Part shown: in pieces, positions 10,360 through 21,515 of the stretch | How positions within the stretch are numbered: position 1 is the first letter of the stretch | Layout of the letters: the number at the start of each line of letters is the position of its first letter | DNA from: Rhodococcus marinonascens NBRC 14363 | GTDB lineage: Bacteria > Actinomycetota > Actinomycetes > Mycobacteriales > Mycobacteriaceae | Direction of reading: 5' to 3' | NCBI RefSeq assembly: GCF_001894885.1 | Contig: NZ_BCXB01000006.1 | Location: 62,001-126,000 of the forward strand | DNA length: 64,000 nucleotides | Made by a program: the position numbers and the translations under genes | The notes under the pieces: generated by a model | Database searches by the model: none | What the model was told of the DNA's origin: nothing | What the model saw: the letters and a program-made list of their open reading frames with translations, nothing else

Positions 10360-11177
10360 AGTGAACCTTCCTCACCGGAGGCCTCGGGTTCGGGAGCCGA
10401 GACGTCGGCGGTGCCGAGCGCCCGTTGTGGCAGGCTCGCGCGTCGGTCGAGCGACCGACTGACCGACAGTTCGGAAAACGACCCGTCCGGCAGCAGCGCG
10501 GGTATGTCGACCGCGTTGTGCCGTGCGTAGACACCGGGACTGGGTAGCGGCGTGACGCGACTGCCGTCGCGGACACGTTCCTGGGACAATTCCCGCTGGT
10601 CCTTTCGCCGCTCGAAGCGTTCGTGGTGCGCAAGCACCATTGCGCCGATGGTCGCGGTGATCAGCAACGCGCCGGTGAGTTCGAACGCCCAGACGTACCG
10701 GACGAAGATGAGTTCGGCCAGACCCTCGACATTCCCTCCCGCGTTGGCTTGGCTGAGACCGTCGAACGCGCCGACCGAAGCTCTGCCGAGACCACCGATC
10801 AGCAGGATTCCGAATCCCAGTCCCACCGCGATTGCGGCCACCCGCTGACCGCGCAGGTTCTCCACCAGCGATTCGGACGAGTCGACTCCTATGAGCATGA
10901 GCACGAACAGAAACAGCATCATGACCGCGCCCGTATAGACCACGATCTGCACGACACCGAGGAAGAGTGCACCCTGCGCGATGTAGAAGATCGCCAGAAT
11001 AATCATGGTCGTGGCCAGGAAGATCGCCGAGTAGACGGCCTTCGTCGCACTCACCACCCCGAGCGCACCGATGACGGCCAGGGTCCCGAGGATCCAGAAC
11101 TGCACCCCTTCCCCTGCCGAGGTCGCAGTGAAGGGCTCCGCGACCACCTGGACCGCGGACGTCATCGCATTCACCAC
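10356..11177 (-). CDS. nuoJ: NADH-quinone oxidoreductase subunit J
   Basis: Membrane subunit of complex I, 273 residues with five helices in the first ~170 residues, including [22 protein letters not shown], which contains the conserved helix-3 region. The C-terminal 90 residues are hydrophilic and Arg/Ser/Glu-rich, longer than in enterobacteria but usual in actinobacteria. The first codons are GTG GTG AAT GCG ATG; an AGGAGAG ribosome-binding site about 7 nt before the first GTG (11177) supports that start. It follows nuoI after about 19 bp. Confidence 0.95.
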   Translation of the reverse strand: MVNAMTSAVQVVAEPFTATSAGEGVQFWILGTLAVIGALGVVSATKAVYSAIFLATTMIILAIFYIAQGALFLGVVQIVVYTGAVMMLFLFVLMLIGVDSSESLVENLRGQRVAAIAVGLGFGILLIGGLGRASVGAFDGLSQANAGGNVEGLAELIFVRYVWAFELTGALLITATIGAMVLAHHERFERRKDQRELSQERVRDGSRVTPLPSPGVYARHNAVDIPALLPDGSFSELSVSRSLDRRASLPQRALGTADVSAPEPEASGEEGSL

Positions 11178-11196
11178 GCCGACTCTCCTTCCCGAC

Positions 11197-11775
11197 TCAC
11201 CGCGCGTCCCCCGGCGCCTCTCCGTCCCCCGGCGCCTCTCCGGTCGTCTCGCCGCCCCCCGGTTCGGCTACCCCGGGCACAGTGCCGCGGTAGTAGTCCT
11301 CCGCCGTGGCGCCCGGGGACAGCGGGTGCGGCGCCTCGACCATGCCAGGTTCGAGTGGCGCCAACAACTGGTCCTTCTCGTAGATCAGACCCGCCCTGTT
11401 GTCGTCCGCCATCTCGTATTCGTTGGTCATCGTCAACGCCCGGGTCGGGCACGCCTCAATACACAGACCGCACCCGATGCAGCGCAGATAGTTGATCTGG
11501 TAGACGCGACCGTAGCGCTCCCCCGGCGAGAAGCGTTCGTCGTCGGTGTTGTCCGCGCCCTCCACATAAATGGCATCGGCCGGGCACGCCCAGGCGCACA
11601 ACTCGCACCCGATGCACTTCTCCAAACCATCGGTATAGCGGTTGAGCTGGTGCCTGCCGTGATATCGCTCCGCGGTTGGCGTCTTCTCTTCGGGATAGAA
11701 CTCGGTGTTCGATTTCTTGAACATCGTCGAGAATGTCACGCCGAATCCTGCGATAGGGCCGAGGAATTTAGGCAT
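11197..11775 (-). CDS. nuoI: NADH-quinone oxidoreductase subunit I
   Basis: Carries the two [4Fe-4S] clusters N6a and N6b of the complex I peripheral arm. Two 8-Fe ferredoxin motifs are clear: [12 protein letters not shown] (about residues 54-65) and [12 protein letters not shown] (about residues 98-109). The 192-residue protein starts at [10 protein letters not shown] (ATG 11775), which has a strong AGGAGG site; the open frame extends further but the extension lies inside nuoH. The first 8 bp overlap the end of nuoH. The C-terminus after residue ~150 is Glu/Gly/Pro-rich and looks disordered, ending in a repeated GEAPGD pattern. Confidence 0.96.
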   Translation of the reverse strand: MPKFLGPIAGFGVTFSTMFKKSNTEFYPEEKTPTAERYHGRHQLNRYTDGLEKCIGCELCAWACPADAIYVEGADNTDDERFSPGERYGRVYQINYLRCIGCGLCIEACPTRALTMTNEYEMADDNRAGLIYEKDQLLAPLEPGMVEAPHPLSPGATAEDYYRGTVPGVAEPGGGETTGEAPGDGEAPGDAR

Positions 11776-13129
11776 CGCTGTCCTCCTGAGTCGATCCGAT
11801 GGAGTGCCGGCCGGCCGTGTTCGTGACTGAAACGGGTGTGCGGTGGAACGTCGGCAGCGTTTGGCCCGGCATCGGCGGTACCGGGAAGCCACCGGACATG
11901 GGGTCGAACGGCTCGAGAGTTTCCGGCGAGATTTCGGAGCGTACTTTCGGCTCGACGGGTTCCTTGGGCACTCGGGTGCGGCTCGGGTGCAGGCGCTTCC
12001 ACAGCAGTGTCAGCGCGACGAGGGCAACGATCAAACCCGCGACAACGAGGGCGATCGACGAAACTTCGTAACCCTCGTTGCGGAATGCCCGGACCGTCGC
12101 GACGATCATGACCCACGCCAGCGAGAACGGGATGAGGATTTTCCACCCGAGACCCATGAACTGGTCGTACCGCAGCCTGGGCAGGGTGGCGCGCAGCCAG
12201 ACGAACACGAACAGGAACACCCACACTTTCAGCGTGAACCACAGCACCGGCCACCAACCGGAGTTGGCGCCCGCCCAGAGGTCGAGCGGAAACGGAGCGC
12301 GCCAGCCGCCGAAGAACAACGTGGTGGCCAGCGCCGAGACCGTCACCATGTTCACATATTCGGCGAGCATGAACATCGCGAAGCTCAGCGAGGAGTACTC
12401 CGTGTGGAAGCCGCCGACCAGTTCACCCTCCGCCTCGGGGAGGTCGAACGGCGCCCGGTTGGTCTCCCCGACCATCGAGACGGCGTAGATGAGAAACGAT
12501 GGCAGCAGCAAGAACACGTACCAGGTGCGTTCCTGGGCCGCGACGATGCCCGAGGTTGACATGGTCCCCGCATGCAGGAAAACCGCCGCGAAAGACAGTG
12601 CCATCGCGATCTCGTAGGAGATCACCTGCGCTGTCGAGCGCAGACCTCCCAGCAGCGGGTAGGTGGAACCGGACGCCCAACCCGCGAGGACGATGCCGTA
12701 GACGCCGATCGAGGTGGCCGCGAGAACGTAGAGGACTGCCACCGGCAGGTCGGTCAGTTGAAGCGCGGTGCGGTGACCGAAGATCGACACTTCGGGGCCG
12801 AAGGGGATCACGGCGAAGGCCATGAACGCCGGCACCGCCGCGATGATCGGCGCGAGCAGGTAGATCGGCTTGTCCACGCCCTTCGGGACGATGCCTTCCT
12901 TCAGTGCGAGCTTGATGCCGTCGGCGAGGCTTTGCAGCATGCCCCGCGGCCCCACCCGGTTGGGACCGACGCGCATCTGCATCCAGGCCATGATCTTGCG
13001 CTCGGCCAAGATCGTCAACAGCGGGGTCAGCACGAGAAAGACGAAGATGGCCACGGCCTTGCCGAGCACCAGCCACCACGGGTCGTGACCGAACAGCGTG
13101 GGGTCGGGGTAGACGGCTTCGACGGTCAC
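11768..13129 (-). CDS. nuoH: NADH-quinone oxidoreductase subunit H
   Basis: Membrane subunit that forms the quinone-binding chamber with NuoB and NuoD; 453 residues with about eight helices. Family signatures are [23 protein letters not shown] and [17 protein letters not shown], which includes the acidic loop. The last ~75 residues are a hydrophilic, Pro-rich tail seen in actinobacterial NuoH. The GTG at 13129 overlaps the nuoG stop by 4 bp (GTGA) and is chosen over the much longer open frame, whose extra residues overlap nuoG. Confidence 0.96.
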   Translation of the reverse strand: MTVEAVYPDPTLFGHDPWWLVLGKAVAIFVFLVLTPLLTILAERKIMAWMQMRVGPNRVGPRGMLQSLADGIKLALKEGIVPKGVDKPIYLLAPIIAAVPAFMAFAVIPFGPEVSIFGHRTALQLTDLPVAVLYVLAATSIGVYGIVLAGWASGSTYPLLGGLRSTAQVISYEIAMALSFAAVFLHAGTMSTSGIVAAQERTWYVFLLLPSFLIYAVSMVGETNRAPFDLPEAEGELVGGFHTEYSSLSFAMFMLAEYVNMVTVSALATTLFFGGWRAPFPLDLWAGANSGWWPVLWFTLKVWVFLFVFVWLRATLPRLRYDQFMGLGWKILIPFSLAWVMIVATVRAFRNEGYEVSSIALVVAGLIVALVALTLLWKRLHPSRTRVPKEPVEPKVRSEISPETLEPFDPMSGGFPVPPMPGQTLPTFHRTPVSVTNTAGRHSIGSTQEDSDA

Positions 13130-15558
13130 TGCGCACCTCCCGAAATGACGACGTCGGAGTCGGTCGCCCGCCGGATGTGGACGAGGCTGCCCGTCGTGGC
13201 GGTCAACTGCCGGTACACCGCGGAACCGGGCGAGTTCATCGGCAGCCATACCACCTGATCCGGCAGATCGGTGATTACCAAGGGCAAGGTGACCGTGCCC
13301 CGTTCGGTGGTGACGGTCACCGAATCCCCGTCAGCGGCACCGATCTCGGAGGCCGACGTCGCAGACAATCGTGCGACCGGGGTGCGGCCCGTGCCTGCCA
13401 GATACGGTTCCCCGTCCTGGAGTCGACCCGAGTCGAGCAGCATCCGCCAACTCGCGAGCACCGCCTCGCCCGCACCGGGTACCCGTTGCGGGCGCTGGGG
13501 GTGGCGTGGTGGCGCCGGGAAGTCGCCGTCCCAGGCGCCGAGTCGGTCGAGTTCGCGCCGTGCGGCGGCGGCGTCCGGAAGTCCCAGAGAGGAGCCCATC
13601 TCACCGGCGATCGCGTGAAGCACCCGCTGGTCTGGCATCGCACCGGTGTCACGAAGAGCGGTGTCGAAATCGCGTGTGCGCCCCTCCCAGTCGAGGAAGG
13701 TTCCCGGTTTCTCCATCACCGGCGCCACCGGGAACACGACGTCCGCACGATCGGTGATCGCGCTGTGCCGCAACTCCAGACTCACGACGAATCCGGCTGC
13801 CTCGACGGCGGCCAGTGCAGCCTGCGGGTCGGGGAGGTCGTCGGCCTCGACGCCACCGAAAACCAACGCTCCGAGGGTCTTCGCCTCCGCCGCCGCGAGG
13901 ATGCTCTCAATATCCCGTCCTGCGGTATCCGGCAGGTCCGCGACGTTCCAGACCGTGGCGACTTGCCGTCTCGCCTCGGGGTCGTCGACGGGCCGGCCAC
14001 CGGGCAGAAGGTTTGGCAGCGCACCGGCTTCGAGCGCGCCCCGTTCGCCCGCCCGGCGCGGCACCCAGGCCAGCCGGGCCCCGGTGTCGTCGGCCAACCG
14101 GACCGCAGCGGACAGCGCCCCGGGGACGGTGGCGAGTCGCTCTCCGACCATGATCACCGCGCCCGGTTGCCGCAGCAGTGCCGTGACACCGGGATCTAGG
14201 CGTCCAGCACGGATCGCATCGAGGATCTCCGGTTCGGCGCCCGGTACGGCCTTCAGCAGCCTGCCGGACATCTTCTCCAAGCCGCGGGATGCGTAGGGGG
14301 TGATCGAGTACACCGGCAGTGCCGTCTTTCGCGCCGCCTTGCGAAGCCGAAGGAAGACGATCGGCGACTCCTCCTCGGGCTCGAACGCGGCGAGCAAAAC
14401 GACCGGTGCATCGTCCAGGTCTTCGTAGGTGACGGCGAGTCGCTGCCCCGCCACCCGTGCGGCCAGGAACTCGGCTTCCTCGCCGGAGTGGGAACGGATC
14501 CGGAAGTCGATATCGTTGGTGCCGAGCGCGATTCGCGCGAACTTTGCGTAGGCGTAGGAGTCCTGCCACGTCGACCGCCCCCCGACGAGGACCCCGGCGC
14601 CACCCCGGGCCGCAGTCAGCCCCCGTGCGGCGGCGGCCAAAGCCTCGGACCAGGACGCAGGTGCCAAAGTGCCGTCTTCGCCGCGGACCAGTGGAGAGGT
14701 GATGCGGTCGCGCTCGGTGGCATAGGCGAACGCCCACCGACCCTTGTCACAGTTCCATTCCTCATTGACCTCGGGATCGTCGCCGGCCAGGCGCCGCAGC
14801 ACCTTGCCCCGGCGGTGGTCGGTGCGCTGAGCGCATCCGCTCGCGCAGTGCTCGCAGACGCTGGGGCTGGAGATCAGGTCGAACGGACGGGCCCGGAACC
14901 GGTACGCGGTACCCGTCAGCGCACCCACCGGGCAGATCTGCACGGTGTTGCCGGAGAAGTACGACTCGAACGGTTCCTTGGCGTAGATGCCGACCTGCTG
15001 AAGTGCTCCCCGCTCCTGAAGTTCTATGAATGGGTCGCCCGCAACCTGCTCGGAGAACCGGGTACACCGGGCGCAAAGCACGCACCGCTCGCGGTCGAGG
15101 AGAACTTGCGTGGAGAGCGGGATCGGCTTGGGGAACGTGCGCTTGACTCCGTCGAACCGTGACTCGGCCCGGCCGTTGGACATTGCCTGGTTCTGCAGTG
15201 GGCACTCGCCACCCTTGTCGCACACCGGGCAGTCCAGCGGATGGTTGATCAGCAAAAATTCCATCACGCCCTTCTGCGCCTTGTCCGCGGCCGGCGAGGT
15301 GAGCTGAGTGCGAACGACCATGCCCTCGGTGACGGTCGTGGTGCAGGAGGCGAGCGGCTTGCGCTGCCCCTCCACGTCGATCAGACACTGTCGGCAGGCG
15401 CCGACCGGATCGAGCAGTGGGTGGTCGCAGAACCGCGGGATCTGGATGCCGATCAACTCGGCCGCGCGAATCACCAACGTGCCCTTGGGGACACTGACCT
15501 CGATACCGTCGATAGTGATATTGATGATTTCTGGGCTCACGGGCGCCTGGGCTTTCAC
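13126..15558 (-). CDS. nuoG: NADH-quinone oxidoreductase subunit G
   Basis: The large iron-sulphur subunit of complex I, 810 residues. Domain order: a 2Fe-2S ferredoxin domain ([15 protein letters not shown], then C at LASC), the His/Cys cluster segment [19 protein letters not shown], the N6-type ferredoxin segment [13 protein letters not shown] with CPVGALT, then a molybdopterin-oxidoreductase-like domain that begins with CEHCASGC. Residues from about 290 on are the degenerate molybdopterin-type body. The GTG at 15558 overlaps the nuoF stop by 4 bp. Confidence 0.96.
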   Translation of the reverse strand: MKAQAPVSPEIINITIDGIEVSVPKGTLVIRAAELIGIQIPRFCDHPLLDPVGACRQCLIDVEGQRKPLASCTTTVTEGMVVRTQLTSPAADKAQKGVMEFLLINHPLDCPVCDKGGECPLQNQAMSNGRAESRFDGVKRTFPKPIPLSTQVLLDRERCVLCARCTRFSEQVAGDPFIELQERGALQQVGIYAKEPFESYFSGNTVQICPVGALTGTAYRFRARPFDLISSPSVCEHCASGCAQRTDHRRGKVLRRLAGDDPEVNEEWNCDKGRWAFAYATERDRITSPLVRGEDGTLAPASWSEALAAAARGLTAARGGAGVLVGGRSTWQDSYAYAKFARIALGTNDIDFRIRSHSGEEAEFLAARVAGQRLAVTYEDLDDAPVVLLAAFEPEEESPIVFLRLRKAARKTALPVYSITPYASRGLEKMSGRLLKAVPGAEPEILDAIRAGRLDPGVTALLRQPGAVIMVGERLATVPGALSAAVRLADDTGARLAWVPRRAGERGALEAGALPNLLPGGRPVDDPEARRQVATVWNVADLPDTAGRDIESILAAAEAKTLGALVFGGVEADDLPDPQAALAAVEAAGFVVSLELRHSAITDRADVVFPVAPVMEKPGTFLDWEGRTRDFDTALRDTGAMPDQRVLHAIAGEMGSSLGLPDAAAARRELDRLGAWDGDFPAPPRHPQRPQRVPGAGEAVLASWRMLLDSGRLQDGEPYLAGTGRTPVARLSATSASEIGAADGDSVTVTTERGTVTLPLVITDLPDQVVWLPMNSPGSAVYRQLTATTGSLVHIRRATDSDVVISGGAQ

Positions 15559-16853
15559 GCGTGCACCCCCGCCATGAGGGTGGACTGATGCGGATCGAAC
15601 GGGCAGCCGCCCTGCTCGAAATGTGCGAGGTATTCGTCGCGGAAGTACTGGATGGAGGACATGATCGGACTGGCCGCACCGTCAGCGAGAGCACAGAACG
15701 CTTTGCCGAGAATGTTGTCGGCGATGTCGAGCAGCTTTTCCAGGTCATCGTCGGTGCCCTCCCCTCGCTCCATACGCTCCAGAATCTGCACCAGCCAGTA
15801 GGTGCCTTCCCTGCACGGCGTGCACTTGCCACAGGACTCGTGCGCGTAGAACTCGGTCCAGCGCAGCACCGCGCGTACCACGCACGTCGTGTCGTCGAAG
15901 ATCTGCAAGGCCTTGGTGCCCAGCATCGATCCGGCAGCACCGACGCCTTCGTAGTCGAGTTCGACATCGAGATGCTCGTCGGTGAAGATCGGCGTCGACG
16001 AGCCGCCGGGGGTCCAGAACTTCAGTCGGTGCCCGGCGCGGACGCCACCGGCGTACTCGAGCAACTCCCGCAGGGTGATCCCGAGCGGCGCCTCGTACTG
16101 TCCCGGGCTGGTGACGTGCCCAGACAGTGAGTAGAGCGTGAAGCCAGGCGACTTCTCGCTACCCATCGACCGGAACCACTCGATGCCGTTCACGATGATC
16201 GAGGGCACGCTTGCGATCGACTCGACGTTGTTGACGACGGTCGGTGATGCATACAGTCCGGCAACTGCCGGGAAGGGCGGGCGCAGCCTGGGCTGACCGC
16301 GGCGCCCCTCCAGCGAGTCGAGCAGCGCTGTCTCCTCGCCGCAGATATACGCCCCAGCGCCCGCGTGAACCACCAATTCGAGGTCGTAGCCGGTGCCCAG
16401 GATGTCTGTGCCGAGATAGCCGGCGGCATAGGCCTCGGCGGCGGCGGCCTGCAACCGGCGCAGCACTGGTACCACCTCGCCGCGCACGTAGATGAAGGCG
16501 TGCTTGGCGCGGATGGCGTATGCCGCGATGATGATGCCCTCCACGAGAGTGTGGGGCGTGGCCATCATCAGCGGAATGTCCTTGCAGGTGCCGGGTTCGG
16601 ACTCGTCGGCGTTGACCACCAGGTAGTGCGGTTTGTCATCGCCCTGCGGGATGAATGACCACTTCATCCCGGTCGGGAAGCCTGCACCGCCGCGACCGCG
16701 CAGTCCGGCCTCCTTGACGGTGGAGATGATCTCGTCCGGGTCCATGCGCAGCGCCTTCTGCAGGCCCTCGTACCCGCCGTGGCCACGGTAGGTGTCGAGG
16801 GTCCAGGAGGATGAATCGTCCCAGTAGCGGCTGAGGACGGGGGTCAGAGGCAT
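15555..16853 (-). CDS. nuoF: NADH-quinone oxidoreductase subunit F
   Basis: The NADH- and FMN-binding subunit where electrons enter complex I; 432 residues. [16 protein letters not shown] is the nucleotide-binding segment, [12 protein letters not shown] follows, [15 protein letters not shown] is the FMN region, and [15 protein letters not shown] near residue 345 holds the N3 [4Fe-4S] cysteines. The ATG at 16853 is 1 bp beyond the nuoE stop and has GGGAGA upstream, inside the end of nuoE. Confidence 0.97.
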   Translation of the reverse strand: MPLTPVLSRYWDDSSSWTLDTYRGHGGYEGLQKALRMDPDEIISTVKEAGLRGRGGAGFPTGMKWSFIPQGDDKPHYLVVNADESEPGTCKDIPLMMATPHTLVEGIIIAAYAIRAKHAFIYVRGEVVPVLRRLQAAAAEAYAAGYLGTDILGTGYDLELVVHAGAGAYICGEETALLDSLEGRRGQPRLRPPFPAVAGLYASPTVVNNVESIASVPSIIVNGIEWFRSMGSEKSPGFTLYSLSGHVTSPGQYEAPLGITLRELLEYAGGVRAGHRLKFWTPGGSSTPIFTDEHLDVELDYEGVGAAGSMLGTKALQIFDDTTCVVRAVLRWTEFYAHESCGKCTPCREGTYWLVQILERMERGEGTDDDLEKLLDIADNILGKAFCALADGAASPIMSSIQYFRDEYLAHFEQGGCPFDPHQSTLMAGVHA

Positions 16854-16854
16854 A

Positions 16855-17709
16855 TCAGTCTCCCTTTCGTCCGTGACCGGTGACGGGTGGCGCTTCCGAC
16901 TCCGGAAGACCTGTTACGTCCGCCGGGTCCGGGGCCTCCATACCCAACTCCCGGGCAATGCGCAGGCCGACCAGGGTTGGTGCGCCGGCGATGCCGCCCT
17001 CGACCGCGCCGGGGCGTTCGTCGGGAAAACCTGCCAGGATGCGGGCGGTCTCCCGAAACGTGCACAAGGTCGCTCCCCGACTCGGCGTGACCGCCCCGCC
17101 GGAACGTAGATCGTCCACCAGCGACCTCGCCGACTCCGGCGTCTGGTTGTCGAAGAACTCCCAATTGACCATCACGACCGGGGCGTAATCGCACGCCGCG
17201 TTGCACTCGATGTGCTCGAGCGTGATCTTGCCGTCCGGGGACGTTCCGCCTGGGGCCAGATCGAGATGCTCCTTCAGCGCGGCGAGAATCGCGTCGCCGC
17301 CCATGATCGCGCACAACGTATTGGTGCAGACGCCCACGTAGTAGTCGCCTGTGGGATCACGGCGGTACATCGAATAGAAGGTGGCCACCGCAGCGACCTC
17401 GGCGCCCGTCAACCCGAGCGTGGCGGCACAGAATTCGACCCCGGCCGGGGTGATGTACCCGTCCTCTGCCTGCACCAGATGCAGCAATGGCAGCAGAGCG
17501 GACCTGGAATCCGGGTAGCGGCCGACGATCGACGCCGCGTCCGATTCGAGCCTCACCTGCACATCCGGCGGATACTCCTCACGTGCACCCGGCCGGACCA
17601 GTTGCCCCTGTTCCTCGGGTCGGGGACCGAACTCCACGAACACAGGACCGCGGGCCGCTGCACCCGCGGGTGCCGCAGCCCGGCCTCGCGCCGTTCCCTC
17701 GTCACTCAT
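16855..17709 (-). CDS. nuoE: NADH-quinone oxidoreductase subunit E
   Basis: Thioredoxin-like [2Fe-2S] subunit that pairs with NuoF. The four ligands are in CTNTLC and CNAAC (about residues 127-172). With 284 residues it is longer than the 166-residue E. coli protein: there is an Ala/Gly-rich N-terminal lead of about 45 residues and a C-terminal extension of about 75 residues with Pro/Glu-rich character, as in other actinobacteria. The ATG at 17709 has GGGAGAGGGAG upstream, in the 58-bp gap after nuoD. Confidence 0.95.
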   Translation of the reverse strand: MSDEGTARGRAAAPAGAAARGPVFVEFGPRPEEQGQLVRPGAREEYPPDVQVRLESDAASIVGRYPDSRSALLPLLHLVQAEDGYITPAGVEFCAATLGLTGAEVAAVATFYSMYRRDPTGDYYVGVCTNTLCAIMGGDAILAALKEHLDLAPGGTSPDGKITLEHIECNAACDYAPVVMVNWEFFDNQTPESARSLVDDLRSGGAVTPSRGATLCTFRETARILAGFPDERPGAVEGGIAGAPTLVGLRIARELGMEAPDPADVTGLPESEAPPVTGHGRKGD

Positions 17710-17767
17710 TCGCTGCGCTCCCTCTCCCGCCGCACGAGCCGAACCGCTTCATCGAAAAGGCGCAGGT

Positions 17768-19087
17768 TCATCGGTCGACACCGCCCATCACGGGGTCGAT
17801 ACTCGCGACCGCGGCAATGACGTCGGCGATCATCCCGCCCTCACAGGTCGCGGCCACCGACTGCAGGTTGGTGAACGACGGGTCGCGGAAATGCACCCGA
17901 TACGGGCGCGTGCCGCCGTCGCTCACCATGTGCACACCGAGCTCGCCTCGCGGAGATTCCACGGCGGTGTACACCTGCCCTGGGGGAACCCGGAATCCCT
18001 CGGTTACCAACTTGAAGTGATGGATCAACGATTCCATCGACGAGCCCATGATCTTGGCGACGTGATCGGGTGAGTTGCCAAGGCCGTCGGGGCCAAGCGT
18101 CAGGTCCGCAGGCCAGGCGATCTTCTTGTCCTCGGCCATCACCGGGCCGGGCCGCAACCGATCCAGGCACTGCTCGACTATCTTCAGCGACTCCTTCATC
18201 TCGTCGACCCGGATCAGGTAGCGGCCGTAGGCGTCGCACGTGGCGGCGGTGCTGACCTCGAACTCGTAGTTCTCGTAGCCGCAGTACGGCTGCGACTTGC
18301 GCAGGTCGTGCGGCAGACCCGTGGCGCGCAGCATCGGGCCGGTAATGCCGAGTGCCATGCAGCCGGTGAGATCGAGGTACCCGATGCCCTCGGTGCGGCC
18401 CTTCCAGATGCTGTTGTCGTTGAGAAGGTTCTCCATGTCCCTCAGCCGCTCCGGCAACAACGTCAGCAGTTCTCGCACCTTCTCGACCGCGCCGGACGGC
18501 AAATCCTGGGACAGTCCACCGGGCCTGATGTATGCGTGGTTCATGCGGAGCCCGGTGATCATCTCGAACACGTCGAGGACCAACTCACGCTCACGGAATC
18601 CGAAGAGCATCGCAGTGACCGCGCCCAGTTCCATACCTCCCGTGGCGAGCGCCACCAGATGCGAGGAGATGCGATTGAGCTCCATGAGCATGACCCGGAT
18701 GACACTGGCCCGCTCCGGGATCTGCTCGGTGATGTCGAGCAACTTCTCCACGCCGAGGCAATAGGCTGCCTCGTTGAAGAACGGCGACAGATAGTCCATG
18801 CGGGTCACGAATGTGACGCCCTGCGTCCAGTTGCGGTACTCGAGGTTCTTCTCGATTCCCGTGTGCAGGTAGCCGATGCCGCATCGGGCCTCGGTGACCG
18901 TCTCGCCCTCGATCTCCAGGATCAACCGGAGAACACCGTGCGTGGACGGATGCTGAGGACCCATGTTGACGACGATGCGTTCCTCGCCGGATTCCGAAGT
19001 CGAATCGCCCGCAGCCGTCTTCACTGCATCGACGACCTCGTCCCAGTCCTGACCGGCGACGGTGTAGACGGTGGTGTCTTCGCTCAT
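17768..19087 (-). CDS. nuoD: NADH-quinone oxidoreductase subunit D
   Basis: The 49-kDa-type subunit that forms the quinone site with NuoB; 439 residues. [14 protein letters not shown], the [11 protein letters not shown] segment, [19 protein letters not shown] and the C-terminal [14 protein letters not shown] are all family signatures. The start is either the ATG at 19087, used here, or the GTG directly before it at 19090; both overlap the nuoC stop (GTGATG), and the difference is one residue. Confidence 0.96.
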   Translation of the reverse strand: MSEDTTVYTVAGQDWDEVVDAVKTAAGDSTSESGEERIVVNMGPQHPSTHGVLRLILEIEGETVTEARCGIGYLHTGIEKNLEYRNWTQGVTFVTRMDYLSPFFNEAAYCLGVEKLLDITEQIPERASVIRVMLMELNRISSHLVALATGGMELGAVTAMLFGFRERELVLDVFEMITGLRMNHAYIRPGGLSQDLPSGAVEKVRELLTLLPERLRDMENLLNDNSIWKGRTEGIGYLDLTGCMALGITGPMLRATGLPHDLRKSQPYCGYENYEFEVSTAATCDAYGRYLIRVDEMKESLKIVEQCLDRLRPGPVMAEDKKIAWPADLTLGPDGLGNSPDHVAKIMGSSMESLIHHFKLVTEGFRVPPGQVYTAVESPRGELGVHMVSDGGTRPYRVHFRDPSFTNLQSVAATCEGGMIADVIAAVASIDPVMGGVDR

Positions 19088-19818
19088 CACTTGTACCCCC
19101 GGCGTTCGTCGGGTGGCGGAATCTCCGCGCCCTTGTACTCGACGGGGATTCCGCCGAGCGGGTAGTCCTTACGTTGCGGATGGCCTGACCAGTCGTCGGG
19201 CATCTGGATTCGGGTCAGTGAGCGATGCCCGTCGAAGACGATGCCGAAGAAGTCGTACGCCTCCCGCTCGTGCCAGTCGTTGGTCGGATATATCTCGCTC
19301 AACGAAGGTATGTGCGGGTCGGCATCAGACACTGCAACCTCGAGCCGGATCCGGCGGTTGTGGGTGATGGACAGAAGCGGATACACCGCGTGCAGTTCAC
19401 GACCGGAGTCCTGCGGGTAGTGCACCCCATTGACACCCAGGCACATCTCGAAACGTAGATCGGGTTCGTCCCGCAAATTGCGGGCGACCTGCGGGAGATG
19501 ATCCCGGGGCACTTCGAAGGTGATCTCGCCACGGAAGACGACGACCCTCTCGATCGCGTCCTCGAAAACTACACCGGCCTCGGCCAACGCCGCATGGAGG
19601 CCGTCGGCGACCTCGTCGAAATATCCGCCGTAGGGACGGGGCGTGCTTCCCGGCAACAGGACAGGGCGAACGAGCCCCCCGTACCCCGACGTGTCGCCAC
19701 TTCCCTGCACACCGAACAGGCCCCGACGCACGTCGATCTGCTCGGGAACGCGGTTCGCTCCGCTACCGGTCGGAACGACTTCGTCCCGGGGCGGCTCACC
19801 GGCCCCGGTGCCGCTCAA
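19087..19818 (-). CDS. nuoC: NADH-quinone oxidoreductase subunit C
   Basis: The 30-kDa-type subunit of complex I, 243 residues. The C-terminal half has the signatures [34 protein letters not shown] and [16 protein letters not shown]. The start most consistent with the operon is TTG at 19818, which overlaps the nuoB stop by 4 bp (TTGA); the next in-frame GTG or ATG upstream would place 50 or more arginine-rich residues on top of nuoB. The length then matches mycobacterial NuoC. TTG initiation is an inference from this overlap. Confidence 0.93.
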   Translation of the reverse strand: MSGTGAGEPPRDEVVPTGSGANRVPEQIDVRRGLFGVQGSGDTSGYGGLVRPVLLPGSTPRPYGGYFDEVADGLHAALAEAGVVFEDAIERVVVFRGEITFEVPRDHLPQVARNLRDEPDLRFEMCLGVNGVHYPQDSGRELHAVYPLLSITHNRRIRLEVAVSDADPHIPSLSEIYPTNDWHEREAYDFFGIVFDGHRSLTRIQMPDDWSGHPQRKDYPLGGIPVEYKGAEIPPPDERRGYK

Positions 19819-20369
19819 CGGAGGAGACCCTTCATCTCGATCGTGGGGGTGGCAGCCAGCGCGGCTTGCTCCACTGCGCGCGCCACCTCTTCCCTGTGGA
19901 CACCGAGAGGCATCTCCTGGATCTTCTCGTGCAACATCAGGATCGCGTTCAGCAACATCTCGGGGCGCGGTGGGCAGCCCGGCAGGTAGATGTCGACGGG
20001 GACGACGTGGTCGACACCCTGCACGATCGCGTAGTTGTTGAACATGCCGCCGGACGACGCGCACACGCCCATCGCGAGCACCCATTTCGGCTCCGCCATC
20101 TGGTCGTAGATCTGCCTCAGCACTGGGGCCATCTTCTGGCTTACCCGGCCTGCAACGATCATGAGGTCGGCCTGTCTCGGCGAAGCACGGAATGCTTCCA
20201 TCCCGAAGCGCGCGATGTCGAAGCGTCCACCGGCGGTGGCCATCATCTCGATCGCGCAGCATGCGAGCCCGAAACTTGCGGGCCACAACGAGCCCTTGCG
20301 GAAGTAGCCCGCGAGCCCTTCGACCGTGGTCAACAGGAAGCCGCTCGGCAACTTCTCCTCGATGCCCAT
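19815..20369 (-). CDS. nuoB: NADH-quinone oxidoreductase subunit B
   Basis: Carries cluster N2, the last iron-sulphur centre before quinone; 184 residues. Ligand motifs are [10 protein letters not shown] (tandem Cys), [10 protein letters not shown] and PGCPPRPE. The ATG at 20369 ([11 protein letters not shown]) is the usual actinobacterial N-terminus, with AAGGA upstream; the longer open frame overlaps the nuoA stop and is not used. The gap to nuoA is 49 bp. Confidence 0.97.
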   Translation of the reverse strand: MGIEEKLPSGFLLTTVEGLAGYFRKGSLWPASFGLACCAIEMMATAGGRFDIARFGMEAFRASPRQADLMIVAGRVSQKMAPVLRQIYDQMAEPKWVLAMGVCASSGGMFNNYAIVQGVDHVVPVDIYLPGCPPRPEMLLNAILMLHEKIQEMPLGVHREEVARAVEQAALAATPTIEMKGLLR

Positions 20370-20418
20370 ATCCGACTTTTTCCTTCCAACTTGCCTTTTG
20401 GACCGCGTTTGGGACCGA

Positions 20419-20778
20419 TCAGTCCCAACTGAGACCGCCACGCCGCCATTCGTATGCGTAGGCGACGGAGACGTTGAAGATGAATAGAGCCATGGCGCCG
20501 AGACCGAAGAAACCGAGCGCATCGAAGTGCACGGCCCACGGGTAGAGGAACACGATCTCGATGTCGAAGATGATGAACAACATGGCAGTCATGTAGTACT
20601 TCACTGGGAAACGACTGGAGCCCACGCGGTGCGGCGTCGGCTCGATACCGCATTCGTAAGCGTCGAGCTTGGCGCGGTTGTAGCGCTTCGGACCGACGAT
20701 CATCGACATGACCACGGAGAAGACCGCGAACGCGGCAGCGATTGCTCCGAGCACGAGAATCGGCACATACACATTCAT
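20419..20778 (-). CDS. nuoA: NADH-quinone oxidoreductase subunit A
   Basis: First gene of the complex I operon; a 119-residue, three-helix membrane subunit. The conserved loop with [22 protein letters not shown] and the segment [14 protein letters not shown] are diagnostic. The ATG at 20778 has GGAG at 5-nt spacing; an ATG eight codons upstream is less well placed. The promoter should lie in 20779-20994. Confidence 0.97.
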   Translation of the reverse strand: MNVYVPILVLGAIAAAFAVFSVVMSMIVGPKRYNRAKLDAYECGIEPTPHRVGSSRFPVKYYMTAMLFIIFDIEIVFLYPWAVHFDALGFFGLGAMALFIFNVSVAYAYEWRRGGLSWD

Positions 20779-20852
20779 GCCAACTCCAACTCCCCTCTTC
20801 ACGGGTTGCCGCCCGATTCCGGACTGTCGTTTCCGAAGCTACGCTCTTGTGA

Positions 20853-20884
20853 GTTATCGCACAGCGTACAAGGCTTGCCGTCAA
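20853..20884 (-). promoter_or_regulatory. nuoA: Candidate promoter of the nuo operon
   Basis: On the minus strand TTGACG (20879-20884) is a good -35 hexamer. Behind it, TGCGAT (20856-20861) is at 17-bp spacing and GATAAC (20853-20858) at 20 bp; neither is ideal. The position, about 75-100 bp before the nuoA start, suits an operon promoter. No obvious palindromic operator is seen. Confidence 0.35.
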
Positions 20885-20994
20885 GCCCGCTCAGTTTGAA
20901 CCAGCGAGTTACGGTAGATCTCGGGGCACGGAATCCCTATGCGGCACAGGCTGTTGGTCGGCCCGCGGACGCGGCAGGACCAACTCAGGAAAAC

Positions 20995-21417
20995 CTAAGC
21001 GGAGAGTCGAGTTTTCAGGAGCGCGATGACCGCTTCCGCCAACCGGAGCGGATCGATCGGGTGCGGCACCGCCGCCTCGGCGCGCGACCAGGAGGCCAGC
21101 CAGGCATCGTCGGGGCGCCCGGTAAGGACAAGGATCGGAGGACACCGGTCGATCTCGTCCTTCAACTGCTTGGCGATCCCCATCCCGCCGGCCGGTACCG
21201 CTTCCCCGTCCAGAACGGCAAGGTCGATGCCTCCGGCGTCCATGCGCCGGATCACGACCGCCGCGGTCGCCACCTCGACGTACTCCAATTCCGGCAGGTC
21301 CGGGTGTGGACGCCTCCCCAGCGCCAAGACGACCTTCTGACGGGTGTTCGCGTTGTCGCTGTAGACGAGGACACGCAACCGGTCGGGGCGGGTCGTGTTG
21401 GCGGTCGCGTCGGTCAC
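20995..21417 (-). CDS. Atypical receiver-domain protein (Rv3143-like) upstream of nuo
   Basis: This 140-residue protein is a single receiver domain without an output domain. The phospho-acceptor Asp70 (LAVLDGE) and the switch Thr99 (LVLTGR) are present. The acidic pair of strand 1 is reduced (VLVYSDN, only Asp21), and the conserved Lys of the K-P motif is His119 (VPHPIDP), so normal phosphorylation is doubtful. It lies just upstream of nuoA on the same strand, as Rv3143 does in M. tuberculosis; from memory, Rv3143 has been reported to act on the Nuo complex by protein contact. The GTG at 21417 is chosen because TAGCAT lies 7 nt before it (leaderless geometry). Confidence 0.8.
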   Translation of the reverse strand: MTDATANTTRPDRLRVLVYSDNANTRQKVVLALGRRPHPDLPELEYVEVATAAVVIRRMDAGGIDLAVLDGEAVPAGGMGIAKQLKDEIDRCPPILVLTGRPDDAWLASWSRAEAAVPHPIDPLRLAEAVIALLKTRLSA

Positions 21418-21424
21418 GGACTCG

Positions 21425-21430
21425 ATGCTA
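21425..21430 (-). promoter_or_regulatory. -10 box TAGCAT, leaderless start of the receiver-domain gene
   Basis: TAGCAT on the minus strand ends 7 nt before the GTG at 21417. A TANNNT hexamer at this distance places transcription at the start codon; no ribosome-binding site is seen there. Confidence 0.45.
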
Positions 21431-21515
21431 CCGGTCCTGCGATCTCCAGACCTGCGGCACGCGGTGATCGAAATCGGCGGTTCGAAATCGAATCGAAGTA
21501 GACGGATATGCTCGG

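Noticed and set aside
10623-11495. Plus-strand open frame opposite nuoJ and nuoI
   Set aside because: Both nuo genes are secure; the frame has no start signal or domain.
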